Origin: Aristolochia californica
Taxonomy: Eukaryota > Streptophyta > Magnoliopsida > Piperales > Aristolochiaceae
NCBI GenBank assembly: GCA_029961685.1
Contig: JARWKL010000002.1
Coordinates: forward strand, 35,804,908-35,868,907
Direction: 5' to 3'
DNA length: 64,000 nt
A model generated the notes under the pieces. The model did not search any database and was not told the DNA's origin. It saw only the letters and a list, made by a program, of their open reading frames with translations. This document shows, one piece after another, positions 25,136-35,897 of this stretch. The stretch's first letter is position 1. Each line of letters starts with the position of its first letter. Both the position numbers and the translations under genes were made by a program.

Positions 25136-26383
25136 CTAAATTAAAATTCTACCAAGATAGGTAGCTCATGATTTTAATCCAGTGCCTTACTATTTTGTCA
25201 AGATTCAGACCAAACTCAACAAGTCAACTCGGATAGAGCACCACTAGCCTGACCAAGTCAACTCGGACGAACTCAATCCAGGTCAGGCTGAGTCAATTAT
25301 CATTATTACTCGACGTGACTCATTTATTGACACTGATCATTATTACTCGGCGTGACTCATTTATTGACTCATATCATTATTACTGGGCCAACGTATTATT
25401 TGGTGCACAACTTTTAGATGGAAACTCTACGGATTATTTCATGAGTCCTTATTAAGGACTTTCATTATTTGGGCCCAGACCCATTTTCGTTCTTGCTATT
25501 GTGTCTCTTTGGCTAAGAAAATATTATTCAACGACTTCTCGGTTGTTGAGTGTTGTCAGCATTGGTTATTCTGATGAAGAAGAAAGCACATGTGGCCCCA
25601 ACATATTATCTTCTAGTGATTCCCTACTACCCTATTATTATTTGTTAAAATCACTTATAAGCAATGCCTATAGACCCACTACCTATAGAGGATAGGAGTG
25701 TGCCCAACATCCAACGTGGGTCAAGTTTATTATTCACACAAGAGATTCTTTTTAGCTACCCTAAGAAGTGGGTAGACTCTATGCCCCATAGTTGGCTACT
25801 TTTCCACCTTTGAAATTGAGCGGAGAGTATTTCCTACTATGACCATTTGACTAGAGTATGGAGCTTTTTCATAAGGCTAGGAATGATTTTTTTCTCACCA
25901 TTATTATGCCAGCTAGGTCTTTTGACAAAGACTAAGAGATCACTGACTTGAGGGGGAGTGTTGGAAGATATTATGGATTGTCATTTTATACAGGAAGATC
26001 CTACACACCATTTGCAGCAAGTTGGCTATTTATGATGTTCTCTCACCCCCACTTTGAGGGGGGGTGTTAGAAGATGGGCTCAAGCCCACCCGACCAAGGA
26101 AGACCTACACATCCAAGATAGGTGGAAGATGGGCTCAAACCCACGGACCAAAGATGGCCCATAGTGGTGGCATGATGGTAAATAGAGAGTCATCTCATAA
26201 AGATGCCATTGATGTAATTAGTTTAAGTTTAGGGATATAATTATAATATTATAGTTTTACTCATCTGTAAATAAAGCTTCATAGGACACAAGTCCATAGC
26301 CTCTTTCTTCTTCCTATTTTCTTCCCAACATGCCATCTCTCCTTTTCTCCATGGCATAATCCATGGAGTCCTAAAAATCAATA
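25136..26383 (+). mobile_element. X-family fragment M, 3' part with LTR
   Basis: Internal sequence of family X in plus orientation: 'gactcggacgaactcaatcc'-type text at 25250, then a 'gggcccagaccca' block at 25480, followed by the LTR 26065-26383. The LTR starts 'tgttagaagatgggctcaag' and ends 'gtcctaaaaatcaata', where the final CA has become TA. The copia vestige 'AIYDVLSPP' lies just before it. The 5' part is missing, cut by the LTR of F. Two polypurine/LTR-start junctions are present (25947-25970 and 26052-26075). Confidence 0.75.
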
Positions 26384-26887
26384 CATTTTGGCCTCATCAT
26401 ATTTTGCTATGAACATGCTAGTTCTAGAGTCTTTGACACATGGGTGACCTCAAGTTTGTCCCAAATTTGCAGTCTCACATGTGGTGATCTGGTTCAATTC
26501 ATTTGGACCTAAGGCACATAACAACAAGTTAATAGCATTAAAGTTTGTTCTGAATTGCTCATTATCTTCCCTAGTCAACTCATTGAATTCCTTCGTGACA
26601 AGGTGGCTATTCTCTAATTTTTGTTACTCAAAAGGGCCATTCTTTGTCATGTGCCAAATGTCTCAATCCATGGATTGGACAAAGAATTTCATTCTTACTT
26701 TCTAACGGCCATAGTTTACACGGTAATTAGAGAGAGACAGTTGGCAGATTTTCCTTCAAGAATAAGCAATTTAACTTGAGATTTCATTTGAATCGATATT
26801 CAAAATCAAGGTGATTTTGATTCCAAATGTGCTTATGCTTGCTCTGATAGCAAATTTGGGCCCAAGTGGCTTCATAAGAGGGAGAGA

Positions 26888-26922
<35 letters not shown>

Positions 26923-27574
26923 GTGTGGTTGTAATTTGTGTTTTTACAATAAGTGTGCACAAATTAAAGATAATGTAAGTAATCAAAAGCACACACCACA
27001 AATAACACTAATTTTTGGTTTTTATGTTCCCCTATTGGTATTCACCATCCAATAACCCATTCTTAGAAAATTCCACTAATCTTAGCTTTATTAGCTGGAA
27101 TTTTACATAAAAGAGATTTAGGCTCTCTTTTATGCCACGTGTATGCTCAAATACATGATTACAAATTAAGCCACGTGTAAGCTCAAAGAGATTAGATAGA
27201 TTCTAGCACTAACATACCTTTCTATCTAGATTCAAAAGGTTATAGATGGACCTATAAAGAAAATAATGAAAATACAAAAGAATAGAAAGCTTACATCCTT
27301 TATAAATTTGGAGAGACAACCTTCTCCCTTGATTTGTCCAAACCTCTAGCTTTGATGCACAATGAAGATGATTTGGGGCTTCACTAAATGAACGAAGTTA
27401 GAAAGATTGAGAGGGAAAGAATGAGTTTGCAAGGTTTGTATCACTTTATCTCAAAAATAGGTTTAGGAAGGTTTTCCAAGAAAAAAAATACTTTGAATGT
27501 TGTAGGTATTTCAATTAATGCTCAATAACTTCTTTAAATCACGTTTCATGGGGTATTTATAAGTTTTCCAAGCT
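26384..27574 (-). pseudogene. SIRE-like copia gag relic and leader
   Basis: Reading the minus strand from about 26760 to 26470 gives Gag-like text ('DIWHMTKNGPF', 'ELTREDNEQFRTNFNAINL', 'LLCAL') in the order seen in Gag of large SIRE/Maximus copia elements. Upstream, near 26845, 'gctctgata' resembles a decayed primer site. The region from 26932 to 27574 is non-coding. X copy C is inserted at 27575, and the same old sequence probably resumes at 31239. Confidence 0.55.
26890..26931. repeat. Poly-G tract of 42 bases
   Basis: An uninterrupted run of G, preceded by 'agagagag' and followed by 'tgtgtgg'. It produces a false proline-rich open frame on the minus strand. The length may be affected by sequencing or assembly error. 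Confidence 0.95.
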
Positions 27575-28062
27575 TGTTGATTTTTCGGACTCCATGAATT
27601 TAGCTAATGGAGAAAAAGGGAAAAAACCCCATTGGAAGAAAACTGGAGGAAAAAGGGTTATGGAATTGATTCTTCCTACCTTCCCCCTAAAGCTCTATTT
27701 ATAGATTTATGAAACTACTATATTATAATAATACCCCTGAACTTAGGGTTTAGGGTTCAGGGTTTTAACCCTGAACTTTAGCTTAATTACATCAATGACA
27801 TCTCTATCAGATGACTCTTTATTTACCATCATGCCATCAATGTGTGTGGGTATATGGGCCTTCTCCTTGATATATGGGCCTTGAGCCCGTCTTCTATATC
27901 TCTCATATCCATGGGTCTTCTTTTGTCTATGGGCTTAGGCCCATCTTCTAACACTTCAATATGTGAGTCTTCCTTGGTCGTCTGGGCTTGGGCCCATCTT
28001 CTAACACACTTCAATACGTGAGTCTTCCTTGGTCGTCTGGGCTTGGGCCCTGTCTTCCAACA
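27575..28062 (-). repeat. Left (3') LTR of X copy C
   Basis: 488 bp, from 'tgttgatttttcggactcc' to 'gccctgtcttccaaca'. It is longer than the right copy because a block 'gtgagtcttccttggtcgtc' is duplicated at 27964 and 28019. Confidence 0.88.
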
Positions 28063-28341
28063 CTCCCCCTCAAGCTGGGGGCAAGAGAACAGCATGAACT
28101 CCCAGCTTGCTGCAAATGATGTATAAAATCTTTCTTGTATAATATGCTTTCATCTTCCAACACTTTCCCTCACGCTGGTGCTCTCGTTCATGAAGCCCAA
28201 CTGGTATAATATCAGCGAGAGTAAATCACTCCTAGCCGCTAAAGACATTGCTTTGAAGTATCCACCTCCACCAATGTGTCCCTCCATAGGACAATGACTC
28301 AAGTGGTAGAGTAATATATGATATTAATGGGGGTGGTAACA

Positions 28342-28800
28342 TAAATATAACAATAAGTTCCTCCGTCAAGGACTTCCAACCACAAAAATTTAATATTTTT
28401 ACGGGCATGAAGTTCCTCCATCATGTACTTCCATCCACCAAAATTTGATATTTTTTACGGAGATGAAGTTCCTCTATCATGGACTCCCAACCACAAAAAT
28501 TTGATATTTTTTACGGGGATGAAGTTCCTCCGTCATGTACTTCAAACCACAAAAAATTGATATTTTTGACGGGGATGAAGTTCCTCCATCATGGACTCCC
28601 AACCACAAATAAATTTGATATTTTGATGGGGTTGACAATAAAAAAAAAAAAGTTCCTCCATCATGGACTCCCAACCAAAAAAAATTTGTTATTTTTGACG
28701 AGGTTGACAATAAATATAATAATAAGTTCCTCTGTCATGGACTCCCAACTACAACCAACTACAAAAAAAATTGATATTTTTGACGGGGTTTACAATAAAT
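28342..28800. repeat. 58-bp-type tandem repeats in X copy C
   Basis: About eight degenerate units of 'aaatttgatattttttacggg' plus 'gatgaagttcctccatcatg'. They are homologous to the array at 4911-5160. Later units carry A-rich insertions and 'gttgacaataa' in place of 'gatgaag'. Confidence 0.85.
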
Positions 28801-29114
28801 AATGGTATGAGGCTACCTCTTCTTCAATAATAATGTTTTATCAAAAGAGACACAATAGTAGTAGCTTAAATGGGCTTGGCTTGGGCCCACTTAACACAAC
28901 CCAAAATAATCCTTGTAATATTACCCATGAAATAATCCAATGCATATATCTAGACCAAATAATATGTTGACCAAGGAATAATCTGCCAATTCTTCAAAAA
29001 TAATAATCCATCCAGAGAAAAATATATTTCCAGAGAAAAAAATATTTACCGAGTTCCACCGAAATCTTGGGCATGCATATCAAGGCAAAAATTAAAAGGC
29101 CAGCGTTAGGTTGA

Positions 29115-29609
29115 CGGGGTTACGTAAAGGAGCGATCACACGGAAGGGGCGACAGGTATTAAGTCCTAGTGGGCCGCCGTGGGCGTCGACCCGCGAAGGG
29201 GGGGTGTAATGTTATGGGCGTTACACCCAACCCAGGGTGTTATGATACACCCTGGGGCTGTTATGGGACACCCTGGGGCCATGGTGATCTTGTGCTAAGG
29301 GTTGAGTACCTATGTCTTCCGCTCCTAACATGCCGGTCTTTTGGGTAATATTGGGTAGGTGCTTAACATTTGGTATCAGAGCAGGTGCTACGTCGCGAGT
29401 TCGAATCCTAGCGAGAGTCTTGAGCGGCGAGAGTCCTACGTGGCGGGGGCGACCTAGCAGAAACTAGAGTGGGTCGTCGTGTGAGTGGGCCGCCGTGGAC
29501 GTCGGCTCATGAAGCATTTGGTGTGATGTTATGGTCCTAGGCATAAGTATTTGGCTTTCCGCTACCTACCATGCCCGTCTTTTGGGTAATATTGGCTAGG
29601 TGCTTAACA
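29115..29609 (+). mobile_element. TRIM copy 2, partly tandem, inside X copy C
   Basis: LTR-like blocks lie at 29210-29368 and 29527-29609 (83 bp). Both end in 'taggtgcttaaca'. A primer site TGGTATCAGAGC at 29371-29382 follows the first, two bases away as in copy 1. Before the first LTR, 29115-29209 repeats the last part of the core ('gtgggccgccgtgggcgtcg' against 'gtgggccgccgtggacgtcg' at 29486). The order is therefore partial core, LTR, core, LTR. The first LTR is expanded by internal repeats of 'acaccctgggg' (29264, 29290). No clear target duplication was found. Confidence 0.82.
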
Positions 29610-30817
29610 TTTGTTGGGTTAACTCGGCACTGGCTTGACTCGGGTGCGCTGAGTTGACTCAGGCAAGTCAGGATTGCACTCAATTAACCTTTCCGAACTT
29701 AGGCGCTGAAATAATTTTTCTTAACTTAGGAAATATTTAATCATCTTTTTCCTCCCGTGAACAGCTCAAAACAAGGAAACTTTCCTTTCCGAATAGCAAC
29801 AATGTTCGGAAGGAGGATCCCGCAGAGAAATCTCAATGACGAAATTGAAACAGAACCTTTCCAAACATCGACAATGGCAACTTCCCAAAACAACAACGCA
29901 GAGCTGGCGCTCGGGAAGCTCGACGGCAACAGAGCTCAGCTTGGAAGGAAACTTTCCTACAGCAATTTCGGATAGAGAGGAGTTTTCGAAAAAAAAATTC
30001 ACTCCAGAATAGACCTTCCAACAATATCATCTTCCCCGCAGTACACTCCCGAACAACACGGGATCATAGTGACAGCAGAGACGGCTTGGAAAATCCAACA
30101 GAGACTCTTCTGCCGTAATGTTTTCGAATGGTAGACTCAGGCAACGAATCAGGGGGACAGAATAACAGCAACACTAACAGCGAGTTCTGGTAGAGGGAGT
30201 AGGACAGGTTCCTTCCGATCACTAACGTGAGTCGGATCATGAAAAAGGCACTGCCGACGAACGTGAAGATATCCAAGGACGCCAAGGAGACAGTGCAGGA
30301 GTGTGTCTCATATATCCCCTAGTGTTTCTTCTAATAGTACATTGACTCCGAAGTCTTATGCATAAAGCAGAAGCAGAGAGAACACGCAGATGAAATTGGC
30401 CGAAGGAGAAGAAAAAGAAGACGGCAGACAACCTCAACTCCAGCGACAACTTCTTCCGAGACATCGTTACTGGGCCATTCGAGAAATTTATGAGAGTGAC
30501 AATGATTCTGCCTCTCACCGGTCAATGGTACTCCAAAAAAGTCGCAGAGAATTGTGTGGCACACTAGAAAGCCGCAGGCATCTACACCAAGGCGGAAGCC
30601 ATGGCCGTAGAGCAATTCAAACAAGTTTTCAAGGATGAAAGACAGCAATTATAACGAACAAGAAGGAAAAAAATATTAAGGAACTAGCACTTGTTCACGG
30701 AGAGAATAACAACAGAAAAAGAAAAAAAATCAAACATAAAAAACAAATATCAACTAAAAATAGGAACACAACGAAGAATGAACCTTAGAAACCATGGTCA
30801 GAGCCCAAAACATCAAA

Positions 30818-31238
30818 GCTCTAATACCATGTTGATTTTCAAGACTCCATGAATTTAGCTCATGGAGAAAAAGGGAAAAAACCCCATTGGGAGAAAACTG
30901 GAGGAAGAAGAATTAGAAGCTCTATTTACAGATTTATGAAACTACTTTATTACAATAAAACCCCCGAGCTTAGGGTTTAGGGTTTAGGGTTTTAACCCTA
31001 GAACTTTAGCTTAATTACATCAAGACCATCTCTATGAGATGACTCTTTATTTACCATCCTGCTATCAATGTATGTGGGTCTATGGGCCTTCTCCTTGATA
31101 TATAGGCCTTGAGCCCATCTTCTATATCTCTCATATCCATGGGTCTTCCTTGGTCTTATGGGCTTGGGCTCATCTTCTAATACACTTCAATATGTGAGTC
31201 TTCCTTGGTCGTGTGGGCTTGGGCCCTATCTTCCAACA
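30818..31238 (-). repeat. Primer site and right (5') LTR of X copy C
   Basis: The minus strand reads TGGTATTAGAGC at 30829-30818 beside the LTR 30830-31238 (409 bp). The LTR runs from 'tgttgattttcaagactcc' to 'ccctatcttccaaca' and contains 'agggtttagggtttaggg' near 30973. Confidence 0.87.
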
Positions 31239-31858
31239 AAGCCAAACTAGTGGTTATTTGTCCGTTTATAAAAAGTTGACATGACATTGATCGATCAATG
31301 TGAAGTATTGATTGATCAATCGAGTGTAATCAATCAATCGAATGTATGATCAATCATTTTTGTCAGAAAATGACCTATTAATCGAAGGTATAATTAATCG
31401 TGTTTTGTCAGAAAGTGACCTATTAATCGAAGGTATAATCAATCAGTATCCTCCCATTAGGTTTGACAAGTTAAGTTGATCGATGAATGTCCAAGGACTG
31501 ATCGATCAATCAGTTTTCCTATTGGCAATGCATTACATGTATGACCGATCTATGGTTTGTTAATGATCAATCATGCTATATGTCCCTCGTTGGCAAAATT
31601 TTGTATGATTGATCATTTTGAGGAGGTTGTTCAATCAGTTGATAGGTGATGATTGATTATGCTTTATAGCATAGTTTGGTCAAGTTCTAATTGATTGATT
31701 AATCACCCCAGATTGATCCATTATGCTTTACATTTTTCGCTTGTACATTTTTGGATGACCAATCATTGGCAGATGTTGATCAATCAAACCACTGCCAAAT
31801 TTTCAAGTATGTTTTCCAAACATGATTAAAATTGATCTTAAGTGATTCTAACTTGTTT

Positions 31859-31941
<83 letters not shown>

Positions 31942-33285
31942 AAAACATGTAGATAATATAATTTTAACCTAAAAGCTCCAAGACTTCCATTGTACCTCAA
32001 GTTTGAAGATTTGGGGTCACGCTCTTACATAGACTGAGTTTTGTTATTTTTTAGACTACCTGAACTCTAGTATTCAATTCTTAGCTTCTTCTTTTTGAGG
32101 GTGTTTCTTCAAGATGAATTTGACATGGTAGTTAAGCTCGAGGTCTTTGATAAGTTTTTGTTGGTTCTTTGTATAGACCTTGATTTGTGTCTCTTGAAGG
32201 AATACCAATTGAAATGGTAGATTTGCCAATGTCAGATCAATTAAATTTTGTTATCATCAAAATCAAAATGGGAGTCAACACCTGACCAACAAATATTCTA
32301 CTTTGTACTGCTTCTCATTTTGGTAGGTCTACACAAATTTGAAGATCTACAACAAAAGATATTGCTTCTAGGATAGCTTAGGATTTTATTTTAGAAGTTT
32401 GGGGTCAATTCTATTGCTTTAGGGTCGAATCATGTCTGCTTCAACGATTCTTTTGGAAATCAAATCCTTTTTGTGACTTGAATCCTATATCTTCTTTTTT
32501 TCCTACAAGGATCGACTCCATTTAGCTTGGGTTGAATCCTTCTTATTTAGTAGCTTCAGTATGAGTCGAATCTATTTGTAGTCGACTCCTATAGACACAT
32601 ATTTCCTATAACGGTCAATTTTTTAATTGATTCAAAACTTACTATAACTTGGGTTCAACTCATTTTTTGCAATTGATTGCAAGGGCTCAACCCATTCACT
32701 ATGGGGTTGACTCCTCATAATTTTTTTTGAAGTTTGATTCAAAATTTAGAATTTTTCAACTCAGTTTCATTCTCGAGTGGTGGATTCCATGTATAAGTGC
32801 TCCATTAATACTGCTATACTCGACTTCCTATGAGTATGGATTCGACTCACTTCTTCCTAGTTGTTGCTTACAACAACTTTTCAAATTTGTTTTGCTGCCA
32901 TTTCTGACTATGTTTTACTACAATGTTATGTGCTCGACTCCATTAAGTTATGGAAGTGTTAGAACTAGAATATTTGAATATTGTGTCCTTCTTCTTTTTC
33001 TTCTTTATGTACTCGACTCTTTCATGTAGAGTTGATTCTTTTGGATAAGTTTTCATCTTGAAATTAACATGTTTACACTTAAGAGTAAACTCATTAAATG
33101 TCTATGTTAGTTATTATCAAAATCATGGTACTTAAAGAGGTCTATGAGCCTCTTCTTCCTCATTAAGTGTGATAAGTCAATTTATGTAGTCTCTTAGAGT
33201 GATAAATGGTGAAACTATCTATAGGATTTCGAGATCTTTGAAAAAGTATCAAGAGAATGGTTTATTATATAAACCTAACAAAAAT
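31239..33285. repeat. Old LTR-like sequence with GATCGATC and CGACTCC word arrays
   Basis: Two word-rich zones: 31280-31800 with dozens of 'gatcgatcaatc/attgatcaatc' words, and 32400-33050 with many 'tcgactcc/gttgaatcc/ggttgactc' words. The end 'ttattatcaaaatcatgg', then 'gcctcttcttcctcattaag' (33110-33165), matches 58600-58660. I read this as the LTR or untranslated part of an old SIRE-like copia family, the same sequence that was split by X copy C. Open frames up to 100 codons are present but have no domain. Confidence 0.5.
31861..31937. repeat. Compound (AC)n(AT)n microsatellite
   Basis: About 18 AC units run directly into about 20 AT units, ending 'tatatatatcgata'. Confidence 0.97.
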
Positions 33286-33289
33286 CTTA

Positions 33290-33720
33290 AAATTAAGTTT
33301 TTTTATGGTGACTATGTAGGGTTTAAACTTGATAGTGTTCCAATAGTGATTTTTATATCTCTGTTGAAGAAAATCTAGTGATGTGGAGAAGTAAAAAGTA
33401 GACTGTTGTGGCCAAACGCACAATATTGGACAATGACTCATACTGCATTTGAGGTGGTTATGTGGGTGAAATCTTTGGTGAACGTGATGCTATTTTTACA
33501 AATATGAAGTGATAAAATCGTTACTCCATAAATGAAGTCTTCACAACAACTCAGTAGTATTTTTACAAAGGCATTACATAAGCAATATTTTGTATATTTT
33601 TGTACATGCGGGACTTATTTGATTTATATCATCCAACTTGGGGGTGTTTTGAAATATAATTATGACCATGGCAATTTGGTCCTTTCACATAGGTTTATAA
33701 ACACATTATTAGTAAGAACA
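33290..33720 (+). pseudogene. Copia RNase H relic and LTR start
   Basis: Over several frames: 'ENLVMWRSKK' then 'TVVAK' near 33370-33415, 'AFEVV' with 'WVKSLV' near 33445-33480, and 'SIFTKALHKQYF' near 33550-33590, all standard copia RNase H text. It ends 'IIQLGGV' with a polypurine-like 'cttgggggtg'. The LTR would begin at 33645 with 'tgttttgaaatataattatg'. Its far end is not resolved. It is fully decayed. Confidence 0.7.
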
Positions 33721-35897
33721 AACTAGGGTTTGTTGATCCTAACAACAAAGAGTTGAGTCACTCTCACACTCTTGATTCAATCATTCTCTCTGATCCTTTT
33801 TTATTTCAACAATTAAACGATTCTTCTCAAATTACACAGACATCCCAACTCCACCTCAACAAGTACATCCTCTCGTATTTCACTGTGTTGACGTCTGCAT
33901 CTGCCATTCTCTTTATAACTTTAGGACTAAAATCCTTTTTCAGTAACGAAACCCCTTCCGCCCTTCCCCTCACTTCCTCCTTTCGACTGCAAAAGGGGAC
34001 AAATCCGTTCCCTCTCTGAGTGGACGAGGGTCCCCCGGGTCACCGAGTGTGATTCCCACTTGAAAGATTCAAGCATTAGATGAAGTAAAAATTTATTCGT
34101 CTGTGAGATGATTGTTGGTGATGAAACCAGTGGACTCTTGCTTTGGAATCAAGCGAAGTACGAAGAAAACCGGATTCACGGCATGGGTACGAGACCTGCG
34201 TTTGGAAGCTCAGCTTCAGATTGGAATGAAAATCACAGAATAAAGAGAGTTTTTTGGGCCGTTGATGTCACAATCTCCCCTTGTTGAGCTACAAGAAGTG
34301 CAGTTTAATCCTTCTGCTCCAACTAGTTCTGATTGGGTATCAAGTAGTGCACACGATCTGTTCGATTTAAATATCAAAACGGCGCATGTGGTGGGCGGAG
34401 GCGGATGATAACGATAATGAAGATGGAATTTTTCATGTGGATTTATGGGATTAGCATGAGTGTGTTAGAACCTGGGCGAGTAAAATGATTAGTTTATTCT
34501 AATAATTAATATAGAAAATAATTAATAACATGATGCCTCACTGTTCTACTGTCGCTAAAAGGACGAAACCAGATACGACCATTTGTAAATGAGGGAGGGA
34601 TGGTTGTGTTGGTCAAAGCCGACATTGGAGAGACAACGCAAAGGGATAAAAATCAGATCCCAGTCGACGGTCCCTACATGTAGGGAAAAGTGGGAGCTTT
34701 CTTTCTCCTGTCACTGTAATTCGTATCCATCATCAGGTGATTTTCCATTTAAATCAACACTAATCTGTATTTTTAGTTTCCGGGTTCTTTTATCTGCGAA
34801 ACAGTGACAAGAGACTTGGGGAAAGACGGCCATAGGAAGATGATTGAAACTCCCATTGATTTGCCGAACTGGGGGAGAAAGAAGGTTATAATATGAACGA
34901 GGCACGAAAAATAATTAAGCTTGTGAAGATTGTTTGATATGTTGCTGCTATTCTATATTATGCAGAAATTCAAGAACAGACATGGGATGACTGCAGGGAC
35001 GAAGACTGGAGAGAGTTTGGTGGAGAACCACTAATCTCGTAGAGATGCCCACTCAGAAGAAAAAAAAAAAGATTAAGAAAATCTGATCATTAACATACAG
35101 TATATGAATGGGTTGTTAGAAGTTAGAATTGTTGTAAAATGAAATAAGACTGAGGTCGGACGTTAGAATGCCATGTAACTACTGGGAACAGCTTCCGAGC
35201 GGAGGAAAGGAGAAGGTGAGGAGGTCAAAAGGAGGCCCTAAATGCAAGGAAGACATCACAGAGCAGGCCGCAAGACATCAGAAAAGGTCGCCGAAGGGGT
35301 GGGCTCCACGAGACCCAGAATCACGTACGCCTTCATTGGCCCCATTTCTAAAATTATGTCCTGTTTCTCCTGCTTCTTCTCCTTTCTAGCCTAAAATAAG
35401 AAGGCGAGCAGGACCTCTCCTTCCTCGCCAAATGGTAGGTCTGATAACCAATTTAGGCGAGGGAACCGGGACTCAAGCTGGTTGGACCAAAAATTGAAAC
35501 CCACAAACCCAGAAAACAAAACAGGGACATCAACACGCAGACAATTTTTTTTCTTTGTTTCTTCTTCGCTCCTTCGTAATTGGTCTGGAACTTCGAAGGA
35601 AGCAGAGGAGACCGGAGAGAGACAAAGCTCTGTTTTTTTTTTCCTCTCTTTCTCTTGTTTTTGTTATTTGGGTTTCGTTATTATGATACCGTCACCCATA
35701 CCAGAAGGAATAGCAATCAAAACTTAGAAATCTAAAACTGAGAAAGGAAAGAAAACATGACCTGTTACAGGAGGAGGTCTCTGTAGCGGAGAGTCGTGCA
35801 GGGATGACGAAGGCAGAGAAGATGCCAAGATTTGTGTGATCAAGGAGGGGGAGGGGTAGAGGAATATTGAACCGGATAGTGAGGCTAACCTTAGATA
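33721..35897. other. Intergenic region and putative promoter/leader of PIP5K
   Basis: No gene is recognised. Pyrimidine-rich stretches occur at 35545-35575 and 35625-35670, common in plant 5' leaders, but I see no clear TATA box or leader intron. An in-frame stop (tag, 35892-35894) lies just before the PIP5K start. Short open frames (34589-34807, 35168-35389) have no known domain. The transcription start cannot be placed from sequence alone. Confidence 0.45.

Larger units (their letters stand above)
27575..31238 (-). mobile_element. Non-autonomous LTR retrotransposon X, copy C (most complete)
   Basis: Two LTRs (27575-28062 and 30830-31238) flank the copy. The primer site on the minus strand, TGGTATTAGAGC (30829-30818), lies next to the right LTR, and the reversed polypurine tract 'ctccccctcaagctgg' next to the left one. 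Flanks aagct (27570-27574) and aagcc (31239-31243) are a 5-bp duplication with one mismatch. The 2.77-kb internal region has no polyprotein. It holds the 58-bp tandem repeats, 'gttgactc' text, two TRIM copies and a GC-richer leader (29740-30660) with short open frames of no known family. I read it as a copia-derived, non-coding element. Confidence 0.85.

Noticed and set aside
26771..27001. Proline-rich minus-strand open frame
   Set aside because: Its proline run is the reverse complement of the 42-G homopolymer.
29741..30650. Open frames of 60-105 codons in X copy C as captured gene
   Set aside because: No known domain and no consistent frame; similar leader text in A and B suggests untranslated element sequence. 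Capture cannot be excluded.
31280..31800. CRISPR-like array
   Set aside because: Repeat words have no constant length or spacer size, and this is plant nuclear DNA.
35168..35389. 73-codon open frame upstream of PIP5K as a gene
   Set aside because: No recognisable domain and no supporting neighbour signals; likely chance frame in a GC-richer leader region.
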